In this document: in pieces, positions 40,350 through 49,663 of the stretch | Layout of the letters: each line of letters opens with the position of its first letter | Position numbering within the stretch: position 1 is the first letter of the stretch | Source of the DNA: Bradyrhizobium sp. 200 | Lineage (GTDB): Bacteria; Pseudomonadota; Alphaproteobacteria; Rhizobiales; Xanthobacteraceae | NCBI RefSeq assembly: GCF_023100945.1 | Contig: NZ_CP064689.1 | Location: forward strand, 4,384,001-4,448,000 | Direction of reading: 5' to 3' | Length of the DNA stretch: 64,000 bases | Notes under the pieces: generated by a model | Told to the model about the DNA's origin: nothing | Database searches by the model: none | The model's input: only the letters and a program-made list of their open reading frames with translations | Program-made: the position numbers and the translations under genes

Positions 40350-41159
40350 TCAGATCCGTCGCGCAATACCGCCCGCATACATGCCGCCGTCGATGACGAG
40401 TTCGGTCCCGGTCACATAGCGCGAGGCGTCGGAGGCGAGATACAAGACGCCCTGCGCGATTTCAGCCGCCGCGCCGGCGCGCCCCAGCGGTGTCACCATT
40501 TTCGCCCGCTCCTCGGGATCGATCGGCGCGTTCTGTCCTGCACCAGCCGCCTCCGTCGGAATCTTGCCCCAGATCGGCGTGTCGATGATGCCGGGATGCA
40601 CCGAGTTGACGCGGATGCCGTCGCCGAACGTTGCGCATTCCATCGCGATCGCTTTCGCAAACAGCCGCACCCCGCCCTTGGTCGCGCAATAGCCGGACAG
40701 GCCGGCCGCACCGCGCAGGCCGGCCAGCGACGACATCATGATGACGGAGCCGCCGCCGGTCTTGCGCATCGCAGGCAGGCAATGCTTCACCGACAGGAAC
40801 ACGCCGTCGAGATTGATCGCGGTCTGCCGCCGCCAGTCCGCAAGCGACATCTCAGTGATCGACGGCACCGAAATGCCGATGCCGGCGTTCGAGACCAGCA
40901 CGTCGAGCCGGTCATAGCGCTTCATGACATCGGCCACGACTTCGATCCAGCGCTCCTCGCTGGTGACGTCATGATGCCAAAAGCTCGCCTCCCCACCCGC
41001 CTTCTTGATCCGCCCAACGACCTCGGGGCCTCTCAAATCGTCGACATCGGTCACCGCAACAGAGGCGCCTTCGCGCGCCAGCAATTCGCAAACCGCTTCG
41101 CCAATACCGGATGCGCCGCCCGTCACCAGCGCGACTTTACCCTGAACCTGCCCTGTCAT
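40350..41159 (-). CDS. SDR family oxidoreductase
   Basis: 269 residues, classical SDR: GKVALVTGGASGIGEAVCEL (T-G-x3-G-x-G), DVTSEERWIEV, LVSNAGIGISVPS (NAG), SVIMMSSLAGLRG (catalytic Ser), GYCATKGGVRLFAKA (Y-x3-K) and RVNSVHPGIIDTPIWG. The Asp after beta-2 (AVTDVDD) favours NAD over NADP. Substrate unknown. Downstream of recJ on the same strand, 34 bp away. Confidence 0.92.
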   Translation of the reverse strand: MTGQVQGKVALVTGGASGIGEAVCELLAREGASVAVTDVDDLRGPEVVGRIKKAGGEASFWHHDVTSEERWIEVVADVMKRYDRLDVLVSNAGIGISVPSITEMSLADWRRQTAINLDGVFLSVKHCLPAMRKTGGGSVIMMSSLAGLRGAAGLSGYCATKGGVRLFAKAIAMECATFGDGIRVNSVHPGIIDTPIWGKIPTEAAGAGQNAPIDPEERAKMVTPLGRAGAAAEIAQGVLYLASDASRYVTGTELVIDGGMYAGGIARRI

Positions 41160-41192
41160 TTCTGCTCCCGTTTGTTGTTCTTGGTTGTCGAA

Positions 41193-43034
41193 TTATCGGA
41201 TGATGGCCGGTCCTGGATCCGGCACCGCGACGTCGGTCACGCGCAATTGCACGCGTTCCGAGCCCTGAAAGCGGTCGACCGCGAGCGAGCCTGCCACATG
41301 CAGCGGCTGGCCGCGGTTTTGCGTCAGCACATGGCCGAGCTTCTGCCCGATCGAGCGGAACGCGATGCCGTTGACGATGGCGCCGTCGCCCGACTTGAAG
41401 CGTACGCGCAAATGCGCCTGCCCCACTTCATCGGCATAGACGAGCTGATGCGCCGGCAGCGCGATTACGGGCTCCGGATTGGCCGCCCCGAACGGCCCGG
41501 CGCGATTGAGCATATTGGCGAACTCCACCGTCACGCTGCGCCCACTCACCGCGCCATCGATGAACAGCTCGTTCTCGTGACGGGAATTGGCGACGTCCTC
41601 GGCCAGCGCGCTTTCCATGAAGGCACGAAATTCCGCAAGCTTCTCTTTCCGCAGCGTCACGCCCGCGGCCATGGCGTGGCCGCCGCCCTTCATCAGCAAT
41701 TTTTCCTTCACCGCCTGCCGCACGGCCTTGCCGAGATCGACGCCGGAGATCGAGCGGCCCGAGCCGGTGCCGATGCCCCCCGGCTCCAGCGCGATCGCAA
41801 AGGCGGGGCGCGCAAATTTCTCTTTCAGGCGCGCGGCGACGAGGCCAACGATGCCGGGATGCCAGCCTTCGGACGCCGTGACGATGACCGCGCCCTTGTC
41901 TTCCAGCCCGAGCGAGGCCAGCGCCTCGGCCTCGGCCTGCGCCTCCGCCGCCTGCTCGATGATGCGGCGTTCGCTGTTGAGCCGGTCGAGTTCGGCCGCG
42001 ATCCGCGCGGCCTCCGAGACGTCGCCTTCCAGCAGCAGCCGCACGCCTAAATCGGCGCGGCCGATCCGGCCGCCCGCATTGATGCGCGGCCCCAGCATGA
42101 AGCCGAGATGCCAGGCTTCAGGCGGGCCGTTCAGCCGCGCCACATCCATCAGTGCGGTATGGCCGACATGGTCGCGGCGGCGCATCGCGATCAGGCCCTT
42201 GGCGACGAAGGCGCGGTTGAGCCCGGTCAGCGGCGCGACATCGGCCACGGTGCCGAGCGCCACATGATGCAGCATGCTCAGCAAATCCGGCTCCGGCCGC
42301 TCGGCGTTCCAGAAGCCGCGGCCGCGCAATTCCCGGTTCACCGCCACCAGCGTGATCAGCACGAGACCGACGGCTGCGAGGTGGCCCAGCCCCGAGAGAT
42401 CGTCCGGCCGGTTCGGGTTCACCAGCGCATCGACCTCGGGCAATTCCTCGGCCGTCTGGTGATGGTCGATAACGACGACCGACATTCCGAGCTTCCGTGC
42501 TTCCGCCAGCGGCTCGAGACTGGTGGTGCCGCAATCGACGGTCACCAGCAGCGTGGCCCCCTTCCCCGCCAGCGCACGCACCGCTTCGGTATTGGGCCCG
42601 TAGCCCTCGAAGATGCGGTCGGGAATATGAATCAGCGGATCGAGCCCGCAGTGGCGCAGATGCCAGGCCAGCAGCGCCGCTGAGGTCGCGCCGTCGACGT
42701 CGTAATCGCCGAAGATCGCGACCTTCTCGCCGCGTAGGGCCGCGTCCGCGATGCGCCTCGCCGCCGTCTCCATCGCCGTCACGGTGTGGGGATCGGGCAT
42801 CAATTTGCGGATGGTCGGATCGAGAAAATCCTGAACCTCGTCGATCCCGACATCGCGGCCGGCCAGCACGCGCGCCAGCATCTCCGGCAACTGGTAGCGC
42901 TGCGTGATCGCCAGCGCCCGCGCCGCCCCCCTCGCGTCGAGCCGGTCGCGCCACAATTTGCCCGTCGCCGAACGCGACACGCCGAGAAAGGCCGGCGGCA
43001 GTTCAACGGGGAGTGCGGATGCGGGAAGCGTCAT
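41193..43034 (-). CDS. recJ: Single-stranded-DNA-specific exonuclease RecJ
   Basis: 613 residues from ATG 43034. DHH domain motifs: IFGDYDVDGATSAALLAWHL, VVIDHHQTAEELPEVDALVN, HHVALGTVADVAPLTG, and the DHHA1 domain with KEKLLMKGGGHAMAAGVTLR, plus a C-terminal OB-like domain. It degrades 5' single strands in recombination and mismatch repair. In Rhizobiales recJ commonly follows hom and glpX; here two other genes lie between. Confidence 0.95.
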   Translation of the reverse strand: MTLPASALPVELPPAFLGVSRSATGKLWRDRLDARGAARALAITQRYQLPEMLARVLAGRDVGIDEVQDFLDPTIRKLMPDPHTVTAMETAARRIADAALRGEKVAIFGDYDVDGATSAALLAWHLRHCGLDPLIHIPDRIFEGYGPNTEAVRALAGKGATLLVTVDCGTTSLEPLAEARKLGMSVVVIDHHQTAEELPEVDALVNPNRPDDLSGLGHLAAVGLVLITLVAVNRELRGRGFWNAERPEPDLLSMLHHVALGTVADVAPLTGLNRAFVAKGLIAMRRRDHVGHTALMDVARLNGPPEAWHLGFMLGPRINAGGRIGRADLGVRLLLEGDVSEAARIAAELDRLNSERRIIEQAAEAQAEAEALASLGLEDKGAVIVTASEGWHPGIVGLVAARLKEKFARPAFAIALEPGGIGTGSGRSISGVDLGKAVRQAVKEKLLMKGGGHAMAAGVTLRKEKLAEFRAFMESALAEDVANSRHENELFIDGAVSGRSVTVEFANMLNRAGPFGAANPEPVIALPAHQLVYADEVGQAHLRVRFKSGDGAIVNGIAFRSIGQKLGHVLTQNRGQPLHVAGSLAVDRFQGSERVQLRVTDVAVPDPGPAIIR

Positions 43035-43346
43035 GATGCCTTCGAAAAATAGGCGCAAAGCGGCCCTTCGGCAAACGCGAAGCAAGGCCGATGGTGTGGT
43101 GCGGCTGCGCGCGAATCGCTGCGGCCAGGCGGACACACCTCGCCCGCCTCAGTTTTGAGCCTATGCCGACAAAAACGACTTGCACAAAGAAGATGCAACT
43201 TGTCCCCGTAATACTACCCGCGGGCCATCGGAAATTAAACCAATCGTTAGCCATGATCCCCGACAAAGGAGTCCAACACGCTCCCGTTGAGTCTCGCCGA
43301 TCCGCAGAAGATCGGCAACCGCACAAAGACTGAGGAATTCCCGCCA
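43035..43346. other. Intergenic region, 312 bp
   Basis: Divergent promoter region between recJ and the chemoreceptor-like gene. A few short frames are present but nothing recognisable; there is no RNA gene or repeat. Confidence 0.4.
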
Positions 43347-44441
43347 ATGTCCGCCGCGCTTCGCTCTCAAACTGCAACGCTCACAAAACAGTCAGCCAAG
43401 TCAGCGGACACAGAGGATGAGGCCGACGTTTCCGCGCTGATCGCCAGACTGACCGCCGAGGTCAATCAGGTCGCCTGCGAGAAGACCAAGTCGATACAGA
43501 AGATCACCAACCAGATGAAAATGCTGGCGCTGAACGCGCTGATCGAGAGCTCGCGCGCCGGCGCGCAGGGCGCCGGCTTTGCGGTGGTGGCGCAGGAAGT
43601 CCGCAATGTCGGCCAGCAGGTCGAGACCATCGCCCGCGAGCTCGAGAGCCAGCTCACCAACCGGACCGGCAATCTGATGAACTCGATCGCGCAGATGGCC
43701 GACCGTTCGCGCGGCGAGCGCATGGTCGATCTGTCGCTGAACGCCATCGAGCTGATCGACCGCAACCTCTATGAGCGCACCTGCGACGTGCGCTGGTGGG
43801 CGACCGACTCCGCCGTCGTCGATTGTGCGGCCGCGCCGGAGGCCGCCGCGGTCGCGCATGCGTCCGAACGGATGGCCGTGATCCTCGGCGCCTATACCGT
43901 CTATCTCGATCTCTGGCTGTGCGATCTCGACGGCTATGTGCGCGCCAACGGCCGCGCCGATCGCTTTGGCGTCGTCGGCCAGAACGTGGCGTCAACTAAG
44001 TGGTTTCGCGCGGCACGGGACCTGCGCTCCGGCGACGATTACGCCGTCGGCGACGTCGAATGCCAGCCCCTGCTCGGCAACGCCCAGGTCGTGACCTATT
44101 GCGCCAGCGTTCGCGCCGGCGGCAAGGCCAATGGCAAACCGACTGGCGTGCTGGCGGTCCATTTCGACTGGGAGCCGCAGGCCCGCGCCATCGTCCAGGG
44201 CGTGCGCGTCGGCGCCGCCGACAAGGCGCGCGTGCTGCTGGTCGATTCGAATTTCCGGGTGATCGCCGCGTCCGACGGCCAGGGTCTGCTCACCGAACGC
44301 ATCTCGCTTCCGCTGGAGGGACGACGCTCCGGCTTCCATCAGGACCGCACCGGCGCACTGGTCGCGTTCCACGCCACGCCCGGCTATGAGACCTACAGGG
44401 GTCTCGGCTGGTTCGGCGTGATCCAGGGCGGCGCGGGATAG
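43347..44441 (+). CDS. Soluble chemoreceptor-like signalling protein with C-terminal sensor domain
   Basis: 364 residues from ATG 43347 (GAGGAA upstream). No membrane helix or signal peptide. Residues ~35-125 contain the chemoreceptor hairpin tip: KITNQMKMLALNALIESSRA then AQGAGFAVVAQEVRNVGQQV, close to the MCP consensus. The C-terminal ~220 residues look like a Cache/PAS-type ligand domain (AYTVYLDLWLCDLDGYVRAN, GVLAVHFDWEPQARAIVQGV, LLVDSNFRVIAASDGQGLLT). The MCP module is very short and precedes the sensor, the reverse of the usual order. Confidence 0.8.
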   Translation: MSAALRSQTATLTKQSAKSADTEDEADVSALIARLTAEVNQVACEKTKSIQKITNQMKMLALNALIESSRAGAQGAGFAVVAQEVRNVGQQVETIARELESQLTNRTGNLMNSIAQMADRSRGERMVDLSLNAIELIDRNLYERTCDVRWWATDSAVVDCAAAPEAAAVAHASERMAVILGAYTVYLDLWLCDLDGYVRANGRADRFGVVGQNVASTKWFRAARDLRSGDDYAVGDVECQPLLGNAQVVTYCASVRAGGKANGKPTGVLAVHFDWEPQARAIVQGVRVGAADKARVLLVDSNFRVIAASDGQGLLTERISLPLEGRRSGFHQDRTGALVAFHATPGYETYRGLGWFGVIQGGAG

Positions 44442-44461
44442 ACTGCGCTACTGTGACAGCC

Positions 44462-44563
44462 TGTAGGATGGATGGATGGATGGAGCGAAGCGAAACCCAT
44501 CAGTTGCGGTGCGCGAAGATGACGGGTTTCGCGAAGGGCTCAACCTATCCTACGAGCTAAGGC
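44462..44563. repeat. Intergenic palindromic repeat with GGAT microsatellite
   Basis: Begins GTAGGATGGATGGATGGATG then GAGCGAAGCGAAACCCATC and ends GGGTTTCGCGAAGGGCTCAA with CCTATCCTAC. The outer arms (GTAGGAT/ATCCTAC) and inner GAAACCCATC/GACGGGTTTC pair. It resembles a repeat found widely in Proteobacteria (the GGATGGGTAGAGCGAAGCGA type) and includes four GGAT units. Confidence 0.7.
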
Positions 44564-44575
44564 CCGCGGAAATCG

Positions 44576-45295
44576 TTAGCAACCCAACCGATCAGCAATG
44601 CCGCCGAAATCCGTGGCGACGATGTCCCAGTCGCCCCTGGCTTCGAAATCGTATTTCTGGTGCGGGCCGTATTCGGTCGGTCTTGCCACGAAGGCTGTCT
44701 TGAGGCCGAGGTTCTGTGCTGCTTTCAGATCGTTGTTGTGGGCGGCGACCATCATGACCTGCTCCGGCGGCAGGCAGAGCAGCTTCGCCGCACCGAGATA
44801 GGTTTCGGGGTCGGGCTTGTAGTGTTCGAACAATTCGGCCGACATGACGAGGTCCCACGGCAGGCCGGCGAACTTTGCCATGTTGGTCAGCAGCGCGACG
44901 TTGCCGTTGGAGAGCGGCGAGATGATGTATTTCTTCTTCAGCCGCGTAAGCCCCGGCACGCTGTCGGGCCAGGGATGCAGCCGGTGCCAGCCCATCGTGA
45001 GGTAATGCAGATCGGCGTCGCTCAAGCCTTGTATCGAAAACTGCGCCACCAGTTTTTCCAGCGACTGCCGATGCAGCGTATCCAGGATCTGATAGCCGCG
45101 TTCGGGATGTTTGCGCACCTCGTCCATCGAGGCCATGTAGACGGCGCGCCAGCCGTCGACCAAAGCGGTCCAGTCGGCCTTGATGCCTGACGTCTCCGAC
45201 CATTTAGTGAAATCGCTGATGAGGCTGGTGCGCCAGTCGACGACGGTGCCGAATACGTCGAACACCAGTGCCTTCACCGCGGACACGTCGGACAT
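44576..45295 (-). CDS. Haloacid dehalogenase type II / HAD family hydrolase
   Basis: 239 residues from ATG 45295 (GGGAGG upstream). HAD motifs: VKALVFDVFGTVVDWRTSLI (nucleophile Asp in DVFGT), PLSNGNVALLTNMAKFAGLP (Ser/Asn motif II), ELFEHYKPDPETYLGAAKLL (Lys motif III), and VAAHNNDLKAAQNLGLKTAF (Asp motif IV). The D-V-F-G-T form is typical of 2-haloacid dehalogenases; activity on halogenated substrates is unproven. Confidence 0.88.
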   Translation of the reverse strand: MSDVSAVKALVFDVFGTVVDWRTSLISDFTKWSETSGIKADWTALVDGWRAVYMASMDEVRKHPERGYQILDTLHRQSLEKLVAQFSIQGLSDADLHYLTMGWHRLHPWPDSVPGLTRLKKKYIISPLSNGNVALLTNMAKFAGLPWDLVMSAELFEHYKPDPETYLGAAKLLCLPPEQVMMVAAHNNDLKAAQNLGLKTAFVARPTEYGPHQKYDFEARGDWDIVATDFGGIADRLGC

Positions 45296-45322
45296 GGTTG
45301 GCCTCCCTTTTTTTCTTTTTGT

Positions 45323-45422
45323 CATTCCGGGACGCGCGAAGCGCGGGCCCGGAATCCATTTTGCCTCTAGCCCCGCGGTTGAATGGATTCCGGGCTCGTG
45401 CTGCGCACGCCCCGGAATGACG
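45323..45422. repeat. Long inverted intergenic repeat (GTCATTCCGGG type)
   Basis: Left arm GTCATTCCGGGACGCGCGAA with GCGCGGGCCCGGAATCCATT, right arm AATGGATTCCGGGCTCGTGC then GCACGCCCCGGAATGAC. This element is common in Bradyrhizobium intergenic regions. It lies between glpX and the HAD gene and can fold into a long hairpin. Confidence 0.85.
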
Positions 45423-45429
45423 GTGAGCC

Positions 45430-46431
45430 TCAATCCAGATGAAACTTATCCAACTGCCGGTGCTCGGCCTTGATGTAGCGCACCGTGCCGGTGACCGAGC
45501 GCATCACCACCGTTTCGGTCTCGATCACGCCATCCTTGCGGAATTTGACACCCGTGAGCAGCGAGCCGGTCGTGACGCCGGTGGCCGCGAACAGGCAATC
45601 TCCCCGCACCATGTCCTCGATGCCGTAGATCATCTTCGGATCGGTCACGCCCATCTTGTGCGCGCGCTCGCGCTTCTCCTCGCTGTCGAGGATCAGCCGG
45701 CACTGCATCTGGCCGCCGATGCAGCGCAGCGCCGCCGCCGCCAGCACGCCCTCGGGCGCGCCGCCGGTGCCGATATACATGTCGACGCCGGTATTATCGG
45801 GATCGGCGCAATGGATCACGCCGGCCACGTCGCCGTCGGTGATCAGCCGCACCGCCGCGCCGGTCGAGCGGATGCCGGCGATGATATCGGCGTGGCGCGG
45901 ACGATCGAGCACCAGCACCGTGATTGCGCCAGGCTCGACGCCCTTGGCTTTCGCGAGCCGGCGGACATTGTCGGCAGGCGAGGCGTCGAGTTCGACCACG
46001 CCCTTGGTGTAGCCCGGGCCGACCGCGAGCTTTTCCATGTAGACATCAGGCGCATGCAACAGCGTGCCGCCATCGGCCATCGCCATGGTCGCGATCGCGC
46101 CCGGCATGTTCTTGGCGCAGAGCGTGGTGCCTTCCAGCGGGTCGACGGCGATGTCGACCTGCGGACCGGCGTTGAGCCCGACCTTCTCGCCGATGAAGAG
46201 CATCGGCGCCTCGTCGCGCTCGCCCTCGCCGATCACGATGGTGCCTTCGATCGGCAGCTTGTTGAGTTCGCGGCGCATCGCATCGACCGCGGCCTGGTCG
46301 GCGGCCTTCTCCTGGCCGTGGCCGCGCAGCCGCGCCGCCGAAACCGCAGCACGTTCCGTCACCCGCACGATTTCGAGCGTCAGGATGCGCTCGAGCAATA
46401 GCTGCGGCGGAACGGAAATATGGGTCGACAT
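45430..46431 (-). CDS. glpX: Class II fructose-1,6-bisphosphatase
   Basis: 333 residues of the GlpX family: TIVIGEGERDEAPMLFIGEK, VDIAVDPLEGTTLCAKNMPG (metal Asp and Glu, D-P-x-E-G-T-T), AVRLITDGDVAGVIHC, and YIGTGGAPEGVLAAAALRCI. It dephosphorylates fructose-1,6-bisphosphate in gluconeogenesis. Downstream of hom with an intervening hairpin (46457-46473), probably the same operon. Start ATG 46431 preceded by GGGAG. Confidence 0.95.
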   Translation of the reverse strand: MSTHISVPPQLLLERILTLEIVRVTERAAVSAARLRGHGQEKAADQAAVDAMRRELNKLPIEGTIVIGEGERDEAPMLFIGEKVGLNAGPQVDIAVDPLEGTTLCAKNMPGAIATMAMADGGTLLHAPDVYMEKLAVGPGYTKGVVELDASPADNVRRLAKAKGVEPGAITVLVLDRPRHADIIAGIRSTGAAVRLITDGDVAGVIHCADPDNTGVDMYIGTGGAPEGVLAAAALRCIGGQMQCRLILDSEEKRERAHKMGVTDPKMIYGIEDMVRGDCLFAATGVTTGSLLTGVKFRKDGVIETETVVMRSVTGTVRYIKAEHRQLDKFHLD

Positions 46432-46456
46432 CAGCTTACTCCCTTAGATCTGCATG

Positions 46457-46473
46457 GCGGCCCCTCGGGCCGC
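46457..46473 (-). other. Intercistronic stem-loop between hom and glpX
   Basis: GCGGCCC-CTC-GGGCCGC is a perfect 7-bp stem with a 3-nt loop. It has no T tract and lies 25 bp before the glpX ATG, so it may modulate mRNA stability or translation rather than terminate. Confidence 0.5.
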
Positions 46474-46512
46474 AATCAATCCTCTGGCGCGCGATCCCTT
46501 ACAGAACGCGCG

Positions 46513-47832
46513 CTAGTTCTTTTCGATCCGTATCACCTGCGGCCGGCCGCTGATCACCTTGTCGCGCTGAACGGCTTCCAGCGCGCGGTAGACCGCGTCC
46601 TCGGAAGTCGCGTAGGTGATCAGGATGACCGGAACCGGTGACGCTTTCTTCACAGCGCCGTTCGCGTCGACACCCTCGGGATGCCGCTGCACGATCGACT
46701 CCAGCGAAATCTTCTGTTCGGCAAGGCGGGTGGCGATGGTGGCGGCGGTGCCGGCGAGGTCACGCGCCATCAGGCGGATGTAGTAGCCGCCCTCGTGGCG
46801 TTCCATCGGCGCCTTGGAGGTGTCGCGCAGCCGCTCTACCGCGCGCCCGAACGGCTTTGCGCGAATGCCGCGTGCCACATCCGCAATGTCGGCAACGACG
46901 GCGGACGCCGTGGCGGCACCGCCGGCGCCCGGTCCCACCAGCGTGATCGGGGGAATGCCTTCGCCGTCGATGGTCACGGCGTTGGTCACACCCATCACCT
47001 GCGCGATCGAGGATGATTTCGGCACCATGGTCGGATGCACGCGCTGCTCAATGCCCTTTGCCGTGCGTACCGCCACGCCAAGCAGTTTGACGCGATAACC
47101 CAGCTCCTCGGCTGCGCGAAGATCTTCCGGCGCGATCGAGGAGATGCCTTCGACATAGACTGCGCTCTGCGCCACCTTGGTGCCGAAGGCAAGGCTCGCC
47201 AGGATCGCAAGCTTCTGCGCGGTATCATGGCCGTCGACGTCGAACGACGGATTGGCCTCGGCATAGCCGAGCCGCTGCGCGTCCTTCAGGCATTCGGCAA
47301 ACGACAGACCCTCCTGCTCCATCCGGGTCAGGATGTAATTGCAGGTGCCGTTGAGGATGCCGTAGACGCGGTTGACGCCGGTGCCGGAAAGCCCCTCGCG
47401 AAGCGTCTTGATGACCGGAATGGCGGCGCCGACCGCCGCCTCGTAGTTCAGGGCGCCGCCATGCTTTTCGGCCGCCTTCGCCAGCCGCACGCCATGCTTG
47501 GCGATCAGCGCCTTGTTGGCAGTCACCACCGACTTGCCGGCCTTCAGCGCAGTCTCGATCGCCGACAGCGCCGGCTCACCGGAGCCGCCCATCAGCTCGA
47601 CGAAACAATCGACATTGGGGTCGCCGGCCAACGCCAGCGGGCTTTTGGCCCATTCGATGCCGCGCAGGTCGAGCGAGCGCTTCTTGGCCTTGGAACGGGC
47701 GGTGACGGCAACGACGCGCACGCCCCGCCCGCTGCGCTCGGACAGCGTCCGCGACTGCTGTTCGATGAGGCGGACGACTTCGGCGCCAACAGTGCCGAGC
47801 CCCGCGATACCCACTCTAAGGGGTGCGACCAT
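46513..47832 (-). CDS. hom: Homoserine dehydrogenase
   Basis: 439 residues from ATG 47832. Rossmann NAD(P) domain (LRVGIAGLGTVGAEVVRLIE), ELMGGSGEPALSAIETALKA, KSVVTANKALIAKHG, catalytic domain LNYEAAVGAAIPVIKTLREG and GILNGTCNYILTRMEQEGLS, and a C-terminal ACT domain (YYIRLMARDLAGTAATIATR ... VILITYATSEDAVYRALEAV), implying threonine feedback. It makes homoserine for Thr and Met synthesis. It sits between an aminotransferase and glpX on the same strand with 27-bp and ~80-bp gaps. Confidence 0.95.
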   Translation of the reverse strand: MVAPLRVGIAGLGTVGAEVVRLIEQQSRTLSERSGRGVRVVAVTARSKAKKRSLDLRGIEWAKSPLALAGDPNVDCFVELMGGSGEPALSAIETALKAGKSVVTANKALIAKHGVRLAKAAEKHGGALNYEAAVGAAIPVIKTLREGLSGTGVNRVYGILNGTCNYILTRMEQEGLSFAECLKDAQRLGYAEANPSFDVDGHDTAQKLAILASLAFGTKVAQSAVYVEGISSIAPEDLRAAEELGYRVKLLGVAVRTAKGIEQRVHPTMVPKSSSIAQVMGVTNAVTIDGEGIPPITLVGPGAGGAATASAVVADIADVARGIRAKPFGRAVERLRDTSKAPMERHEGGYYIRLMARDLAGTAATIATRLAEQKISLESIVQRHPEGVDANGAVKKASPVPVILITYATSEDAVYRALEAVQRDKVISGRPQVIRIEKN

Positions 47833-47859
47833 GAATGAGAGAACCTGCAATCAAAGGAA

Positions 47860-49080
47860 TTAGCGCCGGTTGGCGAGAGGAACCACGTTGTGCAACGTTT
47901 CAATGCCGCTTTCAAGGAAGCGGCGCACCCCGCGCGCGGCCTGGCGGATACGTTGCTCGTTTTCCACCATGGCGATGCGGACATAGCCCTCGCCGTGCTC
48001 GCCAAAGGCGACGCCGGGCGAAACCACCACACCGGATTTTTCCACCATCAGGGTCGCGAACTGCATGCTGCCGACGCTCTCGAAGGCCTTGGGCAGCGGC
48101 GCCCAGGCGAACATCGAGGCCTGCGGCGGCGGAATCTCCCAGCCCGCCCGGCCAAACGATTCGACCAGCGCCTCGCGGCGCTTGCGGTAGGTGTCGCGCA
48201 TTTCCTTGATGCAGTCGTCCGGCCCGTTCAGCGCGGCGGTAGCGGCCACCTGAATCGGCGTGAACGCGCCATAGTCGAGGTAGGATTTCACCCGCGCCAG
48301 CGCGGCGATGATCCGCTCGTTGCCGACGGCAAAGCCCATGCGCCAGCCCGCCATCGAGAACGTCTTCGACATCGAGGTGAACTCGACGGCGACGTCCATC
48401 GCGCCGGGAACCTGCAGCACCGAGGGCGGCGGATTGTTGTCGTCGAAATAGACTTCGGCGTAGGCCAGATCCGACAGGATGAAGATCTCGTGCTTCTTCG
48501 CGAACGCGACCAGATCCCTGTAGAAATCGAGATCGGCGACATAGGCGGTCGGATTGGAGGGATAGCAGACGATCAGCGCGATCGGCTTCGGGATCGAATG
48601 GATGATCGCCCGTTCCACCGCCTCGAAAAACTGCGGCGTGGGTTCCGAGGGCACCGAGCGGATCACGCCGCCCGCCATCAGAAAGCCGAAGGCATGAATC
48701 GGATAGCTCGGATTGGGGCACAGCACGACGTCGCCGGGCGCGGTAATCGCCTGCGCCACATTGGCGAAGCCCTCCTTCGAGCCGAGAGTGGCGACGATCT
48801 GGGTGTCCGGATTGAGTTTTACGCCGAACCGCCGCCCGTAATAGGCAGCTTGCGCCTTGCGCAGGCCGTTGATGCCGCGCGAGGCCGAGTAGCGGTCGGT
48901 CCGCGGCTTGCCGAGCGTCTCCTTCAGCTTCTCCAGCACATGGGGCGGCGTAGGCAGGTCCGGATTGCCCATGCCCATATCGATGATGTCGGCCCCGGCG
49001 TTCCGCGCGGCCGCCTTGGCCTGGTTGACCTTCTCGAACACGTAAGGCGGCAGGCGGCGGATGCGATAAAAATCTTCCAT
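47860..49080 (-). CDS. PLP-dependent aminotransferase, AlaC/LL-diaminopimelate aminotransferase-like
   Basis: 406 residues, class I/II aminotransferase. Features: DIIDMGMGNPDLPTPPHVLE, YSASRGINGLRKAQAAYYGR, ATLGSKEGFANVAQAITAPG, VCYPSNPTAYVADLDFYRDL (N-P), ILSDLAYAEVYFDD (D-x-A-Y), and TSMSKTFSMAGWRMGFAVGN with the PLP lysine in S-K-T. Relatives are annotated both as AlaC and as LL-DAP aminotransferase; I cannot decide. It is 27 bp upstream of hom. Confidence 0.9.
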   Translation of the reverse strand: MEDFYRIRRLPPYVFEKVNQAKAAARNAGADIIDMGMGNPDLPTPPHVLEKLKETLGKPRTDRYSASRGINGLRKAQAAYYGRRFGVKLNPDTQIVATLGSKEGFANVAQAITAPGDVVLCPNPSYPIHAFGFLMAGGVIRSVPSEPTPQFFEAVERAIIHSIPKPIALIVCYPSNPTAYVADLDFYRDLVAFAKKHEIFILSDLAYAEVYFDDNNPPPSVLQVPGAMDVAVEFTSMSKTFSMAGWRMGFAVGNERIIAALARVKSYLDYGAFTPIQVAATAALNGPDDCIKEMRDTYRKRREALVESFGRAGWEIPPPQASMFAWAPLPKAFESVGSMQFATLMVEKSGVVVSPGVAFGEHGEGYVRIAMVENEQRIRQAARGVRRFLESGIETLHNVVPLANRR

Positions 49081-49372
49081 GGGACCCTTGCTCCGACAAC
49101 CGGCAGGACAGAATCGGACGGAACCTTCGCGGCCATCGAAACCGGGTTGGGTTTCGGTCAGAAGTCGCGCTCAATCAAGGATTTAGAGCGAATTCAGGCG
49201 CGAGGTCCCCGAAGCTCTGGACCCGCAAATGCGGTTGAACTGGGTTCTTTTACCACGGGAGCCCGGCCGCGCTAGTTTTTATGGGTGTTTTCAAGCAAAA
49301 CCCTGGTCCGGACCTGATCCGGGAGGCGGCCGGTTCGCGCCAGGACAGCGCGTCAAACCGACGGCCTTTTTA

Positions 49373-49663
49373 TTACTTCTTGGCAGGCTTTGCCGGGGTC
49401 GAATTCGTCGCCTGACGGTCCCGGGCGGCGGTCAATTCTGACTGAATTTTAGCCAGTTCGGCCGGCTTGATCGCCTCCTCGTTGCGGTCGGGCGGCAGGT
49501 CATGAACCGGTAGATAGCCACCGGCCTCCTTCGGACGCTCGGGCGCGTCAGCCGGCAGGCCAAGGCCCGGCATATCCGCGATCTGGGTCGAGCAACCGCC
49601 GAGCGCAAACGCCGACGCGCACAGCGCGGCAATCGACCACAGCCTTATCGTCCGAGTGACCGG
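49373..49663 (-). CDS. Small lipoprotein
   Basis: 96 residues from ATG 49663. The lipobox SAFALGGC places a lipidated Cys at the start of the mature chain. It is followed by a Pro-rich part (LPADAPERPKEAGGYLPVHD) and a Lys/Ala-rich tail ending PAKPAKK. Small lipoproteins of this kind are frequent in Bradyrhizobium; function unknown. Confidence 0.75.
   Translation of the reverse strand, partial: PVTRTIRLWSIAALCASAFALGGCSTQIADMPGLGLPADAPERPKEAGGYLPVHDLPPDRNEEAIKPAELAKIQSELTAARDRQATNSTPAKPAKK

Noticed and set aside
47890..49275. 461-codon plus-strand frame over the aminotransferase
   Set aside because: Antisense shadow of a full PLP aminotransferase.
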